Notes: generated by a model not told the origin, from the sequence alone. DNA of 64,000 nt from Phytophthora sp. 'mugwort' (GCA_033558025.1 JAUCEF010000014.1:2604001-2668000), one strand, 5' to 3'; shown: positions 44,125 to 54,759, numbered from the stretch's first letter. Program-made: numbers and translations.

Positions 44125-44703
44125 ATGCAAGGAGGAGGCATGCACGGGGCAAGTATATGGAGTAAGATTTGGGGAGGAATCAAATCCGCTTTCAAATTTG
44201 GTAAAGACTCAGGGATACTGTCTCGTGTTGTTGATGCAGCTGTTCCCGCTTTTGCAACCGCACTCGGAGCTCCACAGGGTGCTAATCCAGCGAGAGCTGT
44301 TATCCGCTCTATGACTGGTATCAGTGTTTTTGATAGCGACAGCGATACTAATGATCTTGGAGGACGTCTGACAAAGGCTGATGTTAAGAAAGGAGCCAAA
44401 CGTGCTCTCGCTTACACGAAGCGTAAGGGGATTCTTACAGATGCTGTCGATGCTGGAAAGTTGTCTGGCGCGGTGCTGCCGTCGTGGCTATCACAATCAA
44501 CGCCCAACCAAAGTCAAACAACGCCGCTAGCACATAAGAAACGAAATATACGCCATCGTTCGTATAATTTTTGCCACCCCCGGAGGCGTTATTTTCTGCA
44601 GCTTCGTCAATCCAGCTCAGAATGCGAAACGGAGACCACCAATCGACGCGTCTCGCTGAGCTGCGTCGATTGGCCAATTTTCAACGCGTCTGAGCGGTTC
44701 TAG
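44125..44703 (+). pseudogene. Amphipathic minor capsid (pVI-like) protein
   Basis: The N-terminal part has Gly/Trp-rich amphipathic character (GASIWSKIWGGIKSAFKFGK), then an Ala-rich hydrophobic stretch (VVDAAVPAFATALGAPQGAN) and a basic region. This is the profile of adenovirus protein VI and its Polinton counterparts, which attach to the capsid interior and disrupt membranes. Position after the protease supports it. The reading probably loses its true frame after about residue 125, where the composition changes to Arg/His-rich, so the C-terminus is uncertain. Confidence 0.55.
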
Positions 44704-44819
44704 TGACCAAATGCCAAAAAATGTACCGTTCTTATAATTAGTGCCGGCACTGTACCAGGATGTGTCGATTCGTCGGATCAAACATAACGCCATGCGAGCT
44801 TCAAATAGAGGTATCTAAT

Positions 44820-45472
44820 GGATCTGCTGGAACTTCTACAAACGCATCATGGATCGGTAATATTTCGGCAAATGATTCCGATTCGGCACAGGGAATACTA
44901 CTCAAATGATTTTGACTGCCGGTGGCCAAGTCAGGATCGGTACGACCTCTCCTTCCTGCCCATTAAATGTTCCTGATGTAGTCTCTTTCACTTTCGGGAC
45001 GGGTGGTAGTACGGTCTACAGACTGAGGACTGACTCAGGCGTGATCGAGAGCGCTCTAGGTCCTATAATTCATAGCATTAGTGCTGTGTTCGGAGGCTAC
45101 ATAGCTTGCACTTCAATGACTATGACATTAGACAGACGCCTTAAGAAGGATATTCAGATTGCACCTCTTGGTCGTATCAACGACTATATGATAGCGTTGA
45201 TGGCTGCCTATACGATTGAATTGAATCGGAGAATCGTTCGGGTCAGGAGGTCGGAGTCTTAGCCCAAGATCTCGTCTCCGCACATTTGACTGATTTGGTG
45301 TCCTTTTTCTATAGAGATGATATCGAAGAGGGACCCGACCCATCGCTTGAGCCAGCAAAACAGCAACTCAACGTTGATTATAGTCGTATAGTTGCATACA
45401 ATATAAAGATGATTCGGTACTTAATTAAAGAGATTGAGGATCTGCGAGCGATTATAAGATAAGCTTAGGCTC
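44820..45472 (+). pseudogene. Spike/fibre protein with Peptidase S74 intramolecular chaperone
   Basis: Upstream frame: NASWIGNISANDSDSAQGIL. The frame at 44906-45262 has MILTAGGQVRIGTTSPSCPL, the GxVGIGTTxP motif of phage tail-fibre proteins. Next comes TMTLDRRLKKDIQIAPLGR, the S74 motif, where the usual catalytic Ser before Asp is Leu (TTA, one base from TCA). The next frame continues QEVGVLAQDLVSAHLTDLVS and VDYSRIVAYNIKMIRYLIKE, the rest of the S74 domain with its C-terminal coiled helix, ending near 45472. Such domains trimerise spikes and cleave themselves off. Two frameshifts are present. It probably encoded a receptor-binding spike. Confidence 0.7.
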
Positions 45473-45548
45473 TTTGACAATGGTAAGAACCGAAGCGATC
45501 CATACTAGCAAATGTACAGCTGAACAATTTCTTTGGAACTAATATATC

Positions 45549-45647
45549 ATGGGTTGCGGACCGAGTAAAGACATCAGAACAAATTTGGCTACCGATGAAC
45601 CAAGTCAAATCATTGGCTCGACTTTATTGAAAGGGGTCAAATCATAG
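45549..45647 (+). CDS. Micro-ORF with an MGCGPSK dual-acylation start
   Basis: A 32-codon frame from ATG at 45549 (MGCGPSKDIRTNLATDEPSQ...). Gly2 and Cys3 in MGCxxS context are a textbook N-myristoylation/palmitoylation signal that sends proteins to membranes. It may be a complete micro-protein or the first exon/fragment of a larger one. It lies between the spike gene and a GC-rich hairpin. Confidence 0.35.
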   Translation: MGCGPSKDIRTNLATDEPSQIIGSTLLKGVKS

Positions 45648-45654
45648 TTTTAGG

Positions 45655-45700
45655 TGATGGCAAGCCGTAGGCCGCCCGGGAGGGGCTCCATCCCCTCCCT
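45655..45700. terminator. GC-rich hairpin repeat, copy 1
   Basis: GCCCGGGAGGGGCTCCATCC with CCTCCC closing: a perfect 8-bp stem GGGAGGGG/CCCCTCCC at 45678-45699 in an AT-rich element. It sits between convergent genes. A related block lies at 48643-48688 in the same orientation. A role in 3' end formation is inference. Confidence 0.45.
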
Positions 45701-45840
45701 AGCGTGTTTCTCCCTACACAGAGTCATGGTGGTGAATCTGCAATACTTAAGATTAGTATTAGTAATAAAAAAAATTAACGTATATCGTGGATATCGAAAT
45801 AAACTTATGAGAAATGGAATAAGTTAGATGGCAAACAATT

Positions 45841-46086
45841 TTACAGTTTTTGTTTTCTTCTTTGGTTGGTAAGCCCATACTCCGCCACGTTGAGTCTGAG
45901 TCGATGCATCCACCTTCTTGTTAGTTTGTTTGAATCAGTTGCCCACACAGCTGCCTGTGTCTTTTGAGATCGATCGTTGATGATTAGGTTCTTCATGATA
46001 GCTTTAAGCTCAGCAACATTGAGGTCAGCGTTATCACTATTGCTGCCATCAGAACTTGAAATAATGCGCGGATTGAAGAAAAACAT
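45841..46086 (-). CDS. Polinton hypothetical protein
   Basis: An intact 81-codon frame (MFFFNPRIISSSDGSNSDNA...), with a helical centre (DLNVAELKAIMKNLIINDRS) and an Arg-rich end. No family recognised. First of a run of minus-strand genes that overlap or nearly abut. Confidence 0.45.
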   Translation of the reverse strand: MFFFNPRIISSSDGSNSDNADLNVAELKAIMKNLIINDRSQKTQAAVWATDSNKLTRRWMHRLRLNVAEYGLTNQRRKQKL

Positions 46087-46094
46087 TTCTCTGA

Positions 46095-46400
46095 CTATAG
46101 TAGGCGAGTGATAATATCTCTAAATTTGTTATCATTGATAAGTTGATTGCTGTACATATCTACAGTGAGAGACTTTAGCTGCTTTATGATGCTTGGAGCA
46201 TCATTGCCTAATTCAAGCTCTCCTTTTAGCTTATCATACTCGGCTCGTAGAGTCTGAAGCGGGTCCTCGAGCTTATCGTGGAAATTATACTGGAGGTGGG
46301 TGATGGCAAGGATCTACTTGAACATTTTTTTGTCCTCGCTGCTGAGCTTATCGTAAGCAGCTTGGTCAATGTTTTGTTTATATACAAGAGTTCTGATCAT
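46095..46400 (-). pseudogene. Polinton hypothetical protein with one in-frame TAG
   Basis: A 101-codon frame from ATG at 46400 (MIRTLVYKQNIDQAAYDKLS) to TAG at 46095, interrupted only by a TAG at codon 29 (one base from CAG). The rest is helical and charged (HDKLEDPLQTLRAEYDKLKG). The single stop splits it, which is why standard ORF calling misses it. Probably a small coiled-coil virion or regulatory protein; family unknown. Confidence 0.5.
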
Positions 46401-46618
46401 AATTGAAGACTATCACTAATCTGGCGTTTAGGACAAAATTTCCGTCGGTTAGGCTGAACAATTACGAGTGTTTTGGCATCCAGATCTGGCAAACGAATGT
46501 ACTGGCTACCAAGCTGGAGATACACATACGCACTAGGTGTTGCTAACCTCTGAAATTCATTCCATTGTAGGTTCTGCCGCGTCTGACTACCCCATCCAAG
46601 GGAACTAAACCAGCGCAT
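46397..46618 (-). CDS. Polinton hypothetical protein
   Basis: A 73-codon frame (MRWFSSLGWGSQTRQNLQWN...), with an aromatic N-terminus and a beta-like centre (YVYLQLGSQYIRLPDLDAKT). It overlaps the next gene start by 4 bp, as in compact viral gene blocks. No family recognised. Confidence 0.45.
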   Translation of the reverse strand: MRWFSSLGWGSQTRQNLQWNEFQRLATPSAYVYLQLGSQYIRLPDLDAKTLVIVQPNRRKFCPKRQISDSLQL

Positions 46619-46634
46619 CCTAGACCACGGCCCT

Positions 46635-46901
46635 CTAATTTAGGATGAGCGTCAGAATATCGCTTAGCTTCAGAATTATATACAGACTTCGTAGCTTTAA
46701 GTGCCGATTTCGTAGCTTTAAAACTGATCTTAATGATTTTGAGTTCGACCCTTTCACAGCTTCCTTAGCTGCTTCATATCGCTTTTGAGCCTCATATCGC
46801 TTTTGAGCCTCGCCATATGCTTGAAAAGCTATCTCAGCATCATCATGAATCTTCTGCAGGACTTCGTCGTGATCATATGGAGCCTCACTTTGCTTTTTCA
46901 C
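46635..46901 (-). CDS. Polinton hypothetical coiled-coil protein
   Basis: An 88-codon frame, charged and helical (VLQKIHDDAEIAFQAYGEAQ), with a short internal direct repeat EAQKRY-EAQKRY and a basic then hydrophobic tail. It overlaps the upstream gene by 4 bp. No family recognised. Confidence 0.45.
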   Translation of the reverse strand: MKKQSEAPYDHDEVLQKIHDDAEIAFQAYGEAQKRYEAQKRYEAAKEAVKGSNSKSLRSVLKLRNRHLKLRSLYIILKLSDILTLILN

Positions 46902-47640
46902 ATCAGATGCATTGCTGAAAAATATGACATCTCGAATAATCTTGATATTAGTATTATATTCTCTACCATTTTCTGTTCATCTTTTGTAGCTGGGGCTTCA
47001 ACATTGCTCGCAGTCTCTTGTGCAACCTCCAACTCACTAAGCAGAAATAGAAAGGTATCCATCCATCGAATAATTTTTAGTAAATCAGTCAATGCCTTTC
47101 CAGAAACAACCTTATGCTCCGAGTTTCTTAGTTTTAATAATTGCTTCTCACCTGAAGAACCGAAATAGTACGTATCGTGAGCTCGGAAACCGTCTTTGTA
47201 ATTTACAATAGGTCGGAGACGGAGTGGGATTTCAATCCCGTCATCGAAAAGGCGCTTGTAGTTCTCGGACAAAACAAATTTAGCCTCACTGTCTGGGATT
47301 GACATCGTATGATCCCTGTCTTCATCTAATCCAGTTTTAATACCATGCCGTGCTTCTCGATCATCATCATCACCAGTTTCCTCATATGATTTAATAGACC
47401 TCTCGGCATCACTTGCTCCTACCATGAGATATTTAACCCTCTGCTTTTTACCATTTCTAGGAATGCTCTTAGAGTCGATTGCCAATCAACCTTGTTGATT
47501 ACTGGTTTATGCTTCAGGTTTGAATCTCTCCCATAAACATCGATAGAGCCCATTCTAACCCAAACATATTGTTTCAAGCCGCTTTCATCAGATTTGAACT
47601 TCTGCTTGAAGATCGGAGTGATGCTTTTTTTCCAATCCAT
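46898..47640 (-). pseudogene. Polinton hypothetical protein, frameshifted
   Basis: ATG at 47640 opens MDWKKSITPIFKQKFKSDES and the frame shifts near 47440 into 47485-46898. That part contains an acidic patch (EETGDDDDREARHG), a beta-like middle (AHDTYYFGSSGEKQLLKLRN) and a helical end. About 245 codons in all. It could be the minor (penton) capsid protein by position, but no motif proves it. Confidence 0.4.
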
Positions 47641-48360
47641 TATATTCCAGCATATCTTAATTCTTTACTACAATCCAAAACAGCTTTAATCGACTTAGCT
47701 CGTTGTCGGATGTTGTTATGTAAACTTTCGACTAAATCGGATATCAGGAAGTCTCCGATCCTTAAGAACAACATCGAGATCCTCTAAATCATCGCCTGCT
47801 CGCTTCTTATTCTCCAAACGTGTGAGTGTTCGCGCTCGATTTTCTTCACCACGCATGGCTCCAACTTCATCGATTGAGTTGCTTTCACCATTGTACAATA
47901 TCTCTCTGGATTTTGCTTCTGTAGCTACCCAATCAATTGACTCAAAATTCTTGTTTTTCTTGCCATCTGTAACAGAAATGACGATCCCTTTTCTCCGGGA
48001 AGGTATCTCGGATTATCTTTACCAGTTTTCCTTCGAATAGGGCGGATTTGGAGCGCAATCCAGTTAGGATTTTCTCCGAAGAGGTGTTTAATCCAAGACC
48101 TGGACTACACTTGCTCTTCCGTATCAAACGGTCTTTCACGAACACTTTTAGTCAAAGTTGAAGCATTTATCAATTGTGGCAATTTATATGTTTCAACTCC
48201 AATATCAGCTGTATTTGGGGCTTGCCTGTAATTCTCTACTAGTTGTTTTGGGACGATCCTGTACTTCACTATCAACCGTATTTACTGCTGAGGCATCAAG
48301 GTTGTCTGGAATTTATCACTCACTGTTTTTTAAGGGCTCAGACGAATTTGTCTGAGCTGA
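47641..48360 (-). pseudogene. Polinton hypothetical protein, heavily frameshifted
   Basis: A minus-strand reading can be followed in pieces: SAQTNSSEPLKNS near 48345, NTADIGVETYKLPQLINAST near 48210, WIKHLFGENPNWIALQIRPI near 48080, VESLHNNIRQRAKSIKAVLD near 47720. The pieces form one protein of about 235 residues with at least three breaks. No family recognised. Confidence 0.4.
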
Positions 48361-48371
48361 TGTAGAGGTTT

Positions 48372-48533
48372 TTAATTCAGTGTGCTTATAGTGCTATGTA
48401 CGTCGCTTGCCCACGATGCACCTTCGAACATGAGTCGCTTGGCTTTAGCTTGTTGAACACGTCGTTGAGATCGTTCAAGAAGCTCTTGTCGCTTTTGCTC
48501 TTTCTGAGCGAGGGACGAGAAATTTGGAAACAT
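48372..48533 (-). CDS. Small basic Polinton protein
   Basis: ATG at 48533 gives 53 residues, a single charged helix (SLAQKEQKRQELLERSQRRV) then KAKRLMFEG. A longer frame upstream crosses a GC-rich hairpin repeat and is less likely to be translated. No family recognised. Confidence 0.4.
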   Translation of the reverse strand: MFPNFSSLAQKEQKRQELLERSQRRVQQAKAKRLMFEGASWASDVHSTISTLN

Positions 48534-48642
48534 TATTTCTATATCATGGATAAAAAAATTAGTAGTCATAATTACCAGTGATCGAGACAAACTCTTTTGT
48601 CGGTTTGCCAACGCTATTGGCTCGAAGATCATGCCCAACCTT

Positions 48643-48688
48643 CGGTGGCTGTCCGAAGGACGCCCGGTAGGGGCCTCGCCCCCTCCAA
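48643..48688. terminator. GC-rich hairpin repeat, copy 2
   Basis: GGTGGCTGTCCGAAGGACGC then CCGGTAGGGGCCTCGCCCCC TCC: same plan as 45655-45700 (GGTGaTGGC..., CCGGGAGGGGC...CCCCTCC). An inner TCCGAAGGA stem-loop also forms. It lies between minus-strand genes. Confidence 0.45.
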
Positions 48689-48756
48689 CCAGTAGCTCGG
48701 CATAACTAATTCGTGGCGAAATGTTGCATATGAATGACAAATATGATTTCTTTCAT

Positions 48757-49002
48757 TTAGTAGGTTGAAATATCGACCCTTGGTGCCATGAAATGGACCA
48801 CCAAAGATTGCTTTAATTCGCGCTGATACTTGCGATTTACAACCGTTTTATGGAAATTTGATACTGCGTCGAGATTCATCAGCTCGTTCTTGATTCTGCT
48901 GACTTCACGAATGACCCACAACTTTCGCCGTAGCTTACCAAGTTCACGGTCTTTTTGTAAGCCGTTCTGGCACATTCCTATGGGTTGATGTCTATATATC
49001 AA
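48757..49002 (-). CDS. Polinton hypothetical protein
   Basis: An 81-codon frame, basic and helical (LQKDRELGKLRRKLWVIREV). No Walker or other motif. It may be a fragment. Confidence 0.35.
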   Translation of the reverse strand: MIYRHQPIGMCQNGLQKDRELGKLRRKLWVIREVSRIKNELMNLDAVSNFHKTVVNRKYQRELKQSLVVHFMAPRVDISTY

Positions 49003-49114
49003 CTCAGATATTTACAAAAATCTTAATATAATAGTGGAAATAATATACTTGAGCCAAAGCTACAGAGGATGTCTTTATCAAATTAACTATCTAGCTAACT
49101 ATGTCTCATTTTAT

Positions 49115-50234
49115 TGCGTCAGCAAATACTCCTTTTCAAGAGTCGATCTTCTACTCTTATTAACTAATCTGAGATTCTCTTGCGGCTCCCAGGAATCAGG
49201 TTCATTTCCCAGTCACCGAATGAAGTACTTAGACTTACCAGTTCGCATCTTTTTGTGATCTAAGATCTTCTCAGCTTCAAGGATATCGCCTCGATTGATT
49301 GTAGCCTCAGTGGTCTCCGATTGAACCTCTCGAGGTCATTTGGAGCTTTGTAAAGTGTATGACCATTATTTGAGCGAATTTGGACTCGATAGCCATCAAC
49401 CCTTACCACTGAATTTACAGCCTTGCTCCAACGTGCAGCCTCCTTTTCAAACGTTCCCTTCTTGAGTCGATAGATCACATTGATCCCAACGCTAAACTCT
49501 TTGTCAATCTTATCAGCTTCATCTTGGTTAGAGTCAGATCTGCCTCCATTAGTTGGCCTTTGGCTTCATTTGGCGTCATTCCAATCCATCGATGAACAGT
49601 GCTGTTGTAATTGCCAATAACGTCGCTGATTAGCTTTTGTGTAATCCGCTTAGGAAATGCAGCGGGTGAACCCATCCCGGGCGACCATCGATCAGCCAAA
49701 TCTTGGTTAGTCTCTGCTTCATAGTTCGGTTGAATCGTTCAATGTTGCCCATAGTTCCACGATCACCGGGCTCGTTGTTGAAGTGCTCGATCTTTTTTGC
49801 TTTAAAAGGTTCTTGAGCTTGTGCATTCATAAATTCACTCCCACTATCGCTTGTTAAAATATCAACTTTGTGTAGTCGAACAAGCGCTTGAGGGCTGTCA
49901 AAACAGTAGGCGCAGTTTTATTCACCAAAACCTTTGCATATCCGATGCGGGAGTTGATATTGATAGCAGTCAGAATCGGTTGTTTCCCCGAGAATGCACG
50001 ATCTATTTGCCAGGAGTTGGGGTTATAAGAGGCAATCTTGTACCCATCAAAGTTCTTCTTTTGCTTTTGAAAGCGCTGAATATCTGACTGAGTAGCATAC
50101 CAATCCTTGACATTCCTTAACGTTATTTTAGGATTTATTTCTCGAGCCTTCTGATAAAGCGCTTGAGCTCCAACATAACCAGTTTTGGGTTGTAGTAGAA
50201 TTGCGGAGGAGATCATAGAGCTGTTCGCTCGCAC
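49115..50234 (-). pseudogene. Polinton integrase (DD35E) with chromodomain
   Basis: A retroviral-type integrase that would insert the element. On the minus strand: N-terminal region (GAQALYQKAREINPKITLRN), then PNSWQIDRAF with the first Asp at about 50003. Next is ILTSDSGSEF with the second Asp at 49848, and GNIERFNRTMKQ with the Glu at 49740. The two latter are 35 residues apart. An SH3-like segment (YRVQIRSNNGHTLYKAPNDL) is followed by a chromodomain with YFIR-stop-LGNEPDSWEPQENL at about 49230-49170, where TGA replaces an expected Trp codon. Frameshifts lie near 49850, 49650 and 49480. The 6-bp target duplication at the element ends fits this enzyme. Confidence 0.85.
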
Positions 50235-50367
50235 TTGGGCGTGTGATCAGCGACCTCACCCTCATAATTCATATATAATATTCAAAGAAAAAACATGTGA
50301 TAGGTTAGAGAACGTCTAAATATCAAGTGGGAGGGTACTAATTCCATCCTCAAGCACTTGTTGCTTG

Positions 50368-53300
50368 TCATAGAATACGATAGGGCAGTTTGGTCTGACT
50401 GTATGTGATTCTTGATTTAGTTTCTTTTGATAGTCTAAATCCTTTGTTAGTACCTCGAAGGGTGATGCGGTCGCGAACTACTGACTCAAACCCCAAAGGG
50501 TTGAGCACATCCTCATTGCAACCTCGACTTTGTTGCACGCCTTTAGCTGAGACCTTCACCTTGTATGACTTGTCTGGAAGATAGCAAATATAGTTCTTAC
50601 TTGAGAGTGAGACCATGGCATCACCTGCCCATTCATCCTTGAATAGGCCAGGGGTACGACGGTCAAACTTAGCTACTTCCGCGTTATGGTCGCGCGGAAA
50701 CCAATCGTACTTGTGCTGTTTGGAGTGATCACGTAGCTCAGGTTTGACACACTCCTGGAAAGGATTATTGCAGCTGAAAGCGATGTAGGCAGAGTCCGTA
50801 TCCATATCTCCATACTGGAAGTCGGATCGATCGAAGTAGAAGTCAATACAATCGTAGTAGAACTCGAGCATGCGTAGCTTCGCAAGCTGATAGATGGCTA
50901 TGGACAAATGGATTGGGTGCTTGTTATTGAGACGACGCTGCTTCATGGCTATCTCACATGAACCCGTTCAACTCCTCTAGCCCATGAAACGTGAAGTGCT
51001 CAACACGCGACTTGATCTTATCATCATTCGACTCATACTTAACCTGTTTGTGTTTACTCATGTCCATATCCGATCGCCCAAACGCCGAGTTGCCAACCAA
51101 TTTTATCATCTCAACAATCATGGCATCGCTATTATCCTCATCACCAACACGACGTGCGCTCGATACAGCATCCATAAATGGAGCAAAAGCCTTGTGAGCG
51201 CTGGCTTTAATGAAGCTATAAGCCTGAGTGATTTCCATTCCATGAGACAGATACCACTTGAGTAGGGGAGTGTAGATCAGAATCTTTTCACCAAAGTAGC
51301 TTCCAATCAACTTGCGAGCAGGCTTAGATTTGTTCTTTTCTCGTGCCTCATTGTAATCAAACATATGATTACCGATGACTTCTCGTTAGTACAGTCGATC
51401 AGTATATTTTTAAAAATGGGAGTCATTTCACTTTTTTCACCCTTTCAAGTGATCTGGAATTCGAATATCACACCCTCAAGAAAGCCAAAGATGTTGTCGT
51501 TCTGGATGTCCTCAACAATATTTGGATAAGCTTCAATAGTAGTAAGGCGTCCGCAAGGCATGTTATTTCCAAGGGCCCAGAGGTATAGAGCATTGGCGTC
51601 GTAACTGATGATCTTTTCGAGCTTACCACCACGAATCTTCGTCTCGTTGCGCTTAGCGTAGCGGTTGAAGACGATTTTTGATGGTTCGCCAGCAATGTTT
51701 TCCTTCATTTTGCCGTAGATGTCCTTCTCCTCCCTGTCCATCGAATAGACAAGCTTGTCCGAGTTGAACTCAAGAAGCTTCTTGAAGCGAAATCCACCGA
51801 GCGACATGTTCTTGCGTGTGACGTTGCACTGGACGCATGAGATCAGGTCATTACCGTTAATATGCCCCAAACCGTTATTGATATGATCGGCTGATGCAGT
51901 ATCGACAGTCAGCTGGCACCAGCACAGACCACACAGATATTTTGCTTTTCTTTTTCAGCAATGTGTCCAGGTGATCAAGAGTCATATTGAATTCACGCTT
52001 TTGGCATCTACATCCTGATGCCTGTAGTCACTCATTAGCTTAGCTGGGAATCCGAAGGATGTAGCAGGTGCTTTAACAGGGTGTTGGAGCTCGCTAAAGC
52101 AAGTTTGATACATAACCTTCTCCGAGAGGCCTGGAAGCGAGACACCATCAGCGAACATGTCGAGATCAAAACGCTTAAACAACTTACGCTGAGCCTCGAT
52201 AGCCTTGGTGAATGGTACTACATCTAAGTTATTGTACCAGATGAGTAGATCTATCATAGACTTCATCTCATAGTGCTTCCACACGAACTTTATCCGCTCA
52301 TAGTCAGCGTTGATAATGCTGGTACCACGAAGAGCACTGTCGAATGCTGATTTGGGAGGGATGTTGATTTCGTTGAGCACCTCGAAAGCTTTGATATACT
52401 CGTATGGAAATCGTCCCTTGCGAAGACCACAGACACATTGAATCTTGTCATCACACTTGCATCCACCAAGCCCTAAATAAGATACTTTTCATAGCTTGTT
52501 CCAGCAGGAGCATAGTTGCTAATATCAAGTATCTTCATGTCCGAAGTGCAATGCACATGTAGCTTGGATTTTTGATAACAGATTTGAGTTCGTCGTACCA
52601 ATGACGGAGAATAGGTCGCTCTTAATCAAGTTGATATCGTATCAACCAGAGTTGAACCCCGACACTGGTACTTGATCGAGCTGTTGCTTGATTCTGCCAT
52701 AATCAGACCTCTCCTTCTCGAAGGAAATTGTTTTATGGAAATCGAAGAAAATAGCATAAGAAAAAAAATCTCCATCCTTGATCCAGTTATCAACGTCATC
52801 CATTGAATACTTATTTCCAAGCTTTAATCCAGGGATCTCCATACCGCTACAGCCGTGAGCTTTGATAATCTTCTTGAGAAGTGGCTCATACTTTTGAGCA
52901 TTGTACTCCTGAATCTTCAAGCCGACTTTGCTAATGTAATCAAACACATCTTTAGCAAAGCTTTCGGTTCATCATTTACAAAGCATCTTACTTCCCCGGA
53001 GAGACTGTCAGCTACTGATACTGAAACAGGAACGTCTTCATTCGTGAAGACAGTGCTTCCACAGTGCTGGATACCCGTTGGCTTCAGTATGGCCTCAAAA
53101 TCGTACACCATGAAGTGATCGATGTAGTGCTCAATCTTCTTGATAGAATACTTCGTTAGCATTGATTTTATAACATTCTGAGGCAGTCTGTAGATAGTTG
53201 GCTCCACTGGGAAGCTCTCAATATTCACAAGCTCACATTGGTTTCGCTTATGATTTTTAAGCTTGTCAGCGCTAACGAAGACCATTTCACACTTAGTGCA

Positions 53301-54309
53301 TTGATACTTGCTTTGAAGCATATCGATGCTCTTAATGTACAGAGCGTGGTTCTCATGAGATAGGATGGACATGGATTCAAACTCTTTGACCGAGCGACGA
53401 ATGCATTCAACTTTCCCCGACTCCACATTCATTGTATAACATTGATAGTGAGCCCGAAGCATTCCTCAAGCTCACCGCACTGTAGAAGGTCAATAGGCTT
53501 AAAGCTTCGGAATAGACCCATATTATATGTAATACCCTTGAAAGAACAGTATCACTTGAATACCTCCTTCACATGAGCCTGGATTCTTCGAGGGTCCTCT
53601 TAGGATCTTGCAGCGAATGCCATGCAATACAATGGAAGACACATTTGTTGTTCGGCTTGGGAAAGTTGATGACATGCTTGTTTTTGCGAATGACCTTAGG
53701 AATATCAGCTTGGCTATCAGCAAGAGCATGGTTGAGATGGTAGATGCAAACCCTAAATCCAGTAATCGCCTTAACCTTCTATCGAGAGCTGGGGTAGTTA
53801 AGCTTGTTAGCCAGCTCCATAGACCTAATTTCCGAAATAATTTCTTTCGAATATCAGCCTTACTATTGACCGCAATAGGAGTATTAAATACGTAGGTACT
53901 ACCTAGATTCGGGTGAAACTACCTGGTTTCATTATCATCGCTGAGACTAATCAGGTCCTAGCCGAGAGCAACATTCACCTTGAATGCATTGGTTTGCGTA
54001 GAGAGAACGTGCTCAAGCTTATCGTAAAACCCCGATGGCTGGATACCTTCGTATAGATGAGACTCCATACGGTGACCGCTATAGAAACGATATTTGGGGT
54101 CGGTCTTATAGTCCTTGGATATGTGCTTCATCAAATCTTTGATAGAAGCATTGTACTGCTTTGCGACCAGCTTTTGATTGCTCGGACGAGTGATTTGCTA
54201 ACATAAACCATCTTACCGGTTTACCTCGAACCTTAACGCGATAATCGGTACTCCATGGGACTACATTAATATTTAATCGCTTTAGTCCTTCACGTTCGTA
54301 AGGCAGCAT
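50368..54309 (-). pseudogene. Protein-primed family B DNA polymerase (pPolB)
   Basis: The replicative polymerase of the Polinton spans about 1,300 codons over many frames. N-terminal part: VPWSTDYRVKVRGKP (54240) and NNKCVFHCIAWHS (about 53630). A zinc-finger-like KCEMVFVSADKLKNHKRNQC at about 53290 follows. Exonuclease I motif: FMVYDFEAILKP at about 53110, so proofreading was present. Polymerase motif A: ISYDANALYLWALGNNMP at about 51600. Motif B: EMIKLVGNSAFGRSD at about 51090. Motif C: YGDMDTDSAYIAF at about 50815. At least eight frameshifts or stops. The motifs are clear despite decay. Confidence 0.9.
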
Positions 54310-54485
54310 ATTTGCTATATATTTGTGGCTATATTATTCTCGTGAAGATGACTTTATAATTATTGGATGTTGTATCATTTGCTTTATATCATGGCCCCAT
54401 AGAAAGTTTTTGAATTTTAGTTAATTAATTCAGGTGGAGGAGTCCGCCTATATATGGCTTGACTTTTTATGTGAGAAAAAACTAA

Positions 54486-54701
54486 TTAGTTAGCTAAGTT
54501 CGTTTTCACTATTAGGTTCGCTTTCACTTGGATTAGGTTCGGTTTTGGTTTTCGCTTGCGAGTCCGAATCTGATCTCTATTCTTATCATCATACTCTTTT
54601 TGATACCCTAAGCGAGCTTCACGTGTTCGCTGGTAGTAGCGCCTCTGCGCCTCCTTGATGCGCACTTTGTTGGCTAAATATTGTTCGGGAGAGTACTTCA
54701 T
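54486..54701 (-). CDS. Small very basic Polinton protein
   Basis: A 71-codon frame, MKYSPEQYLANKVRIKEAQR then YYQRTREARLGYQKEYDDKN and a Lys/Arg tail. The Tyr-Tyr-x-x-x-Arg-Glu repeat style is common in small DNA-binding proteins of giant-virus-like elements. Function unknown. Confidence 0.45.
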   Translation of the reverse strand: MKYSPEQYLANKVRIKEAQRRYYQRTREARLGYQKEYDDKNRDQIRTRKRKPKPNLIQVKANLIVKTNLAN

Positions 54702-54759
54702 CTTTCTATATTGATAGCTTTATATTTATTGGGATAAAAAATAAAAAGGGAGATAAAAG

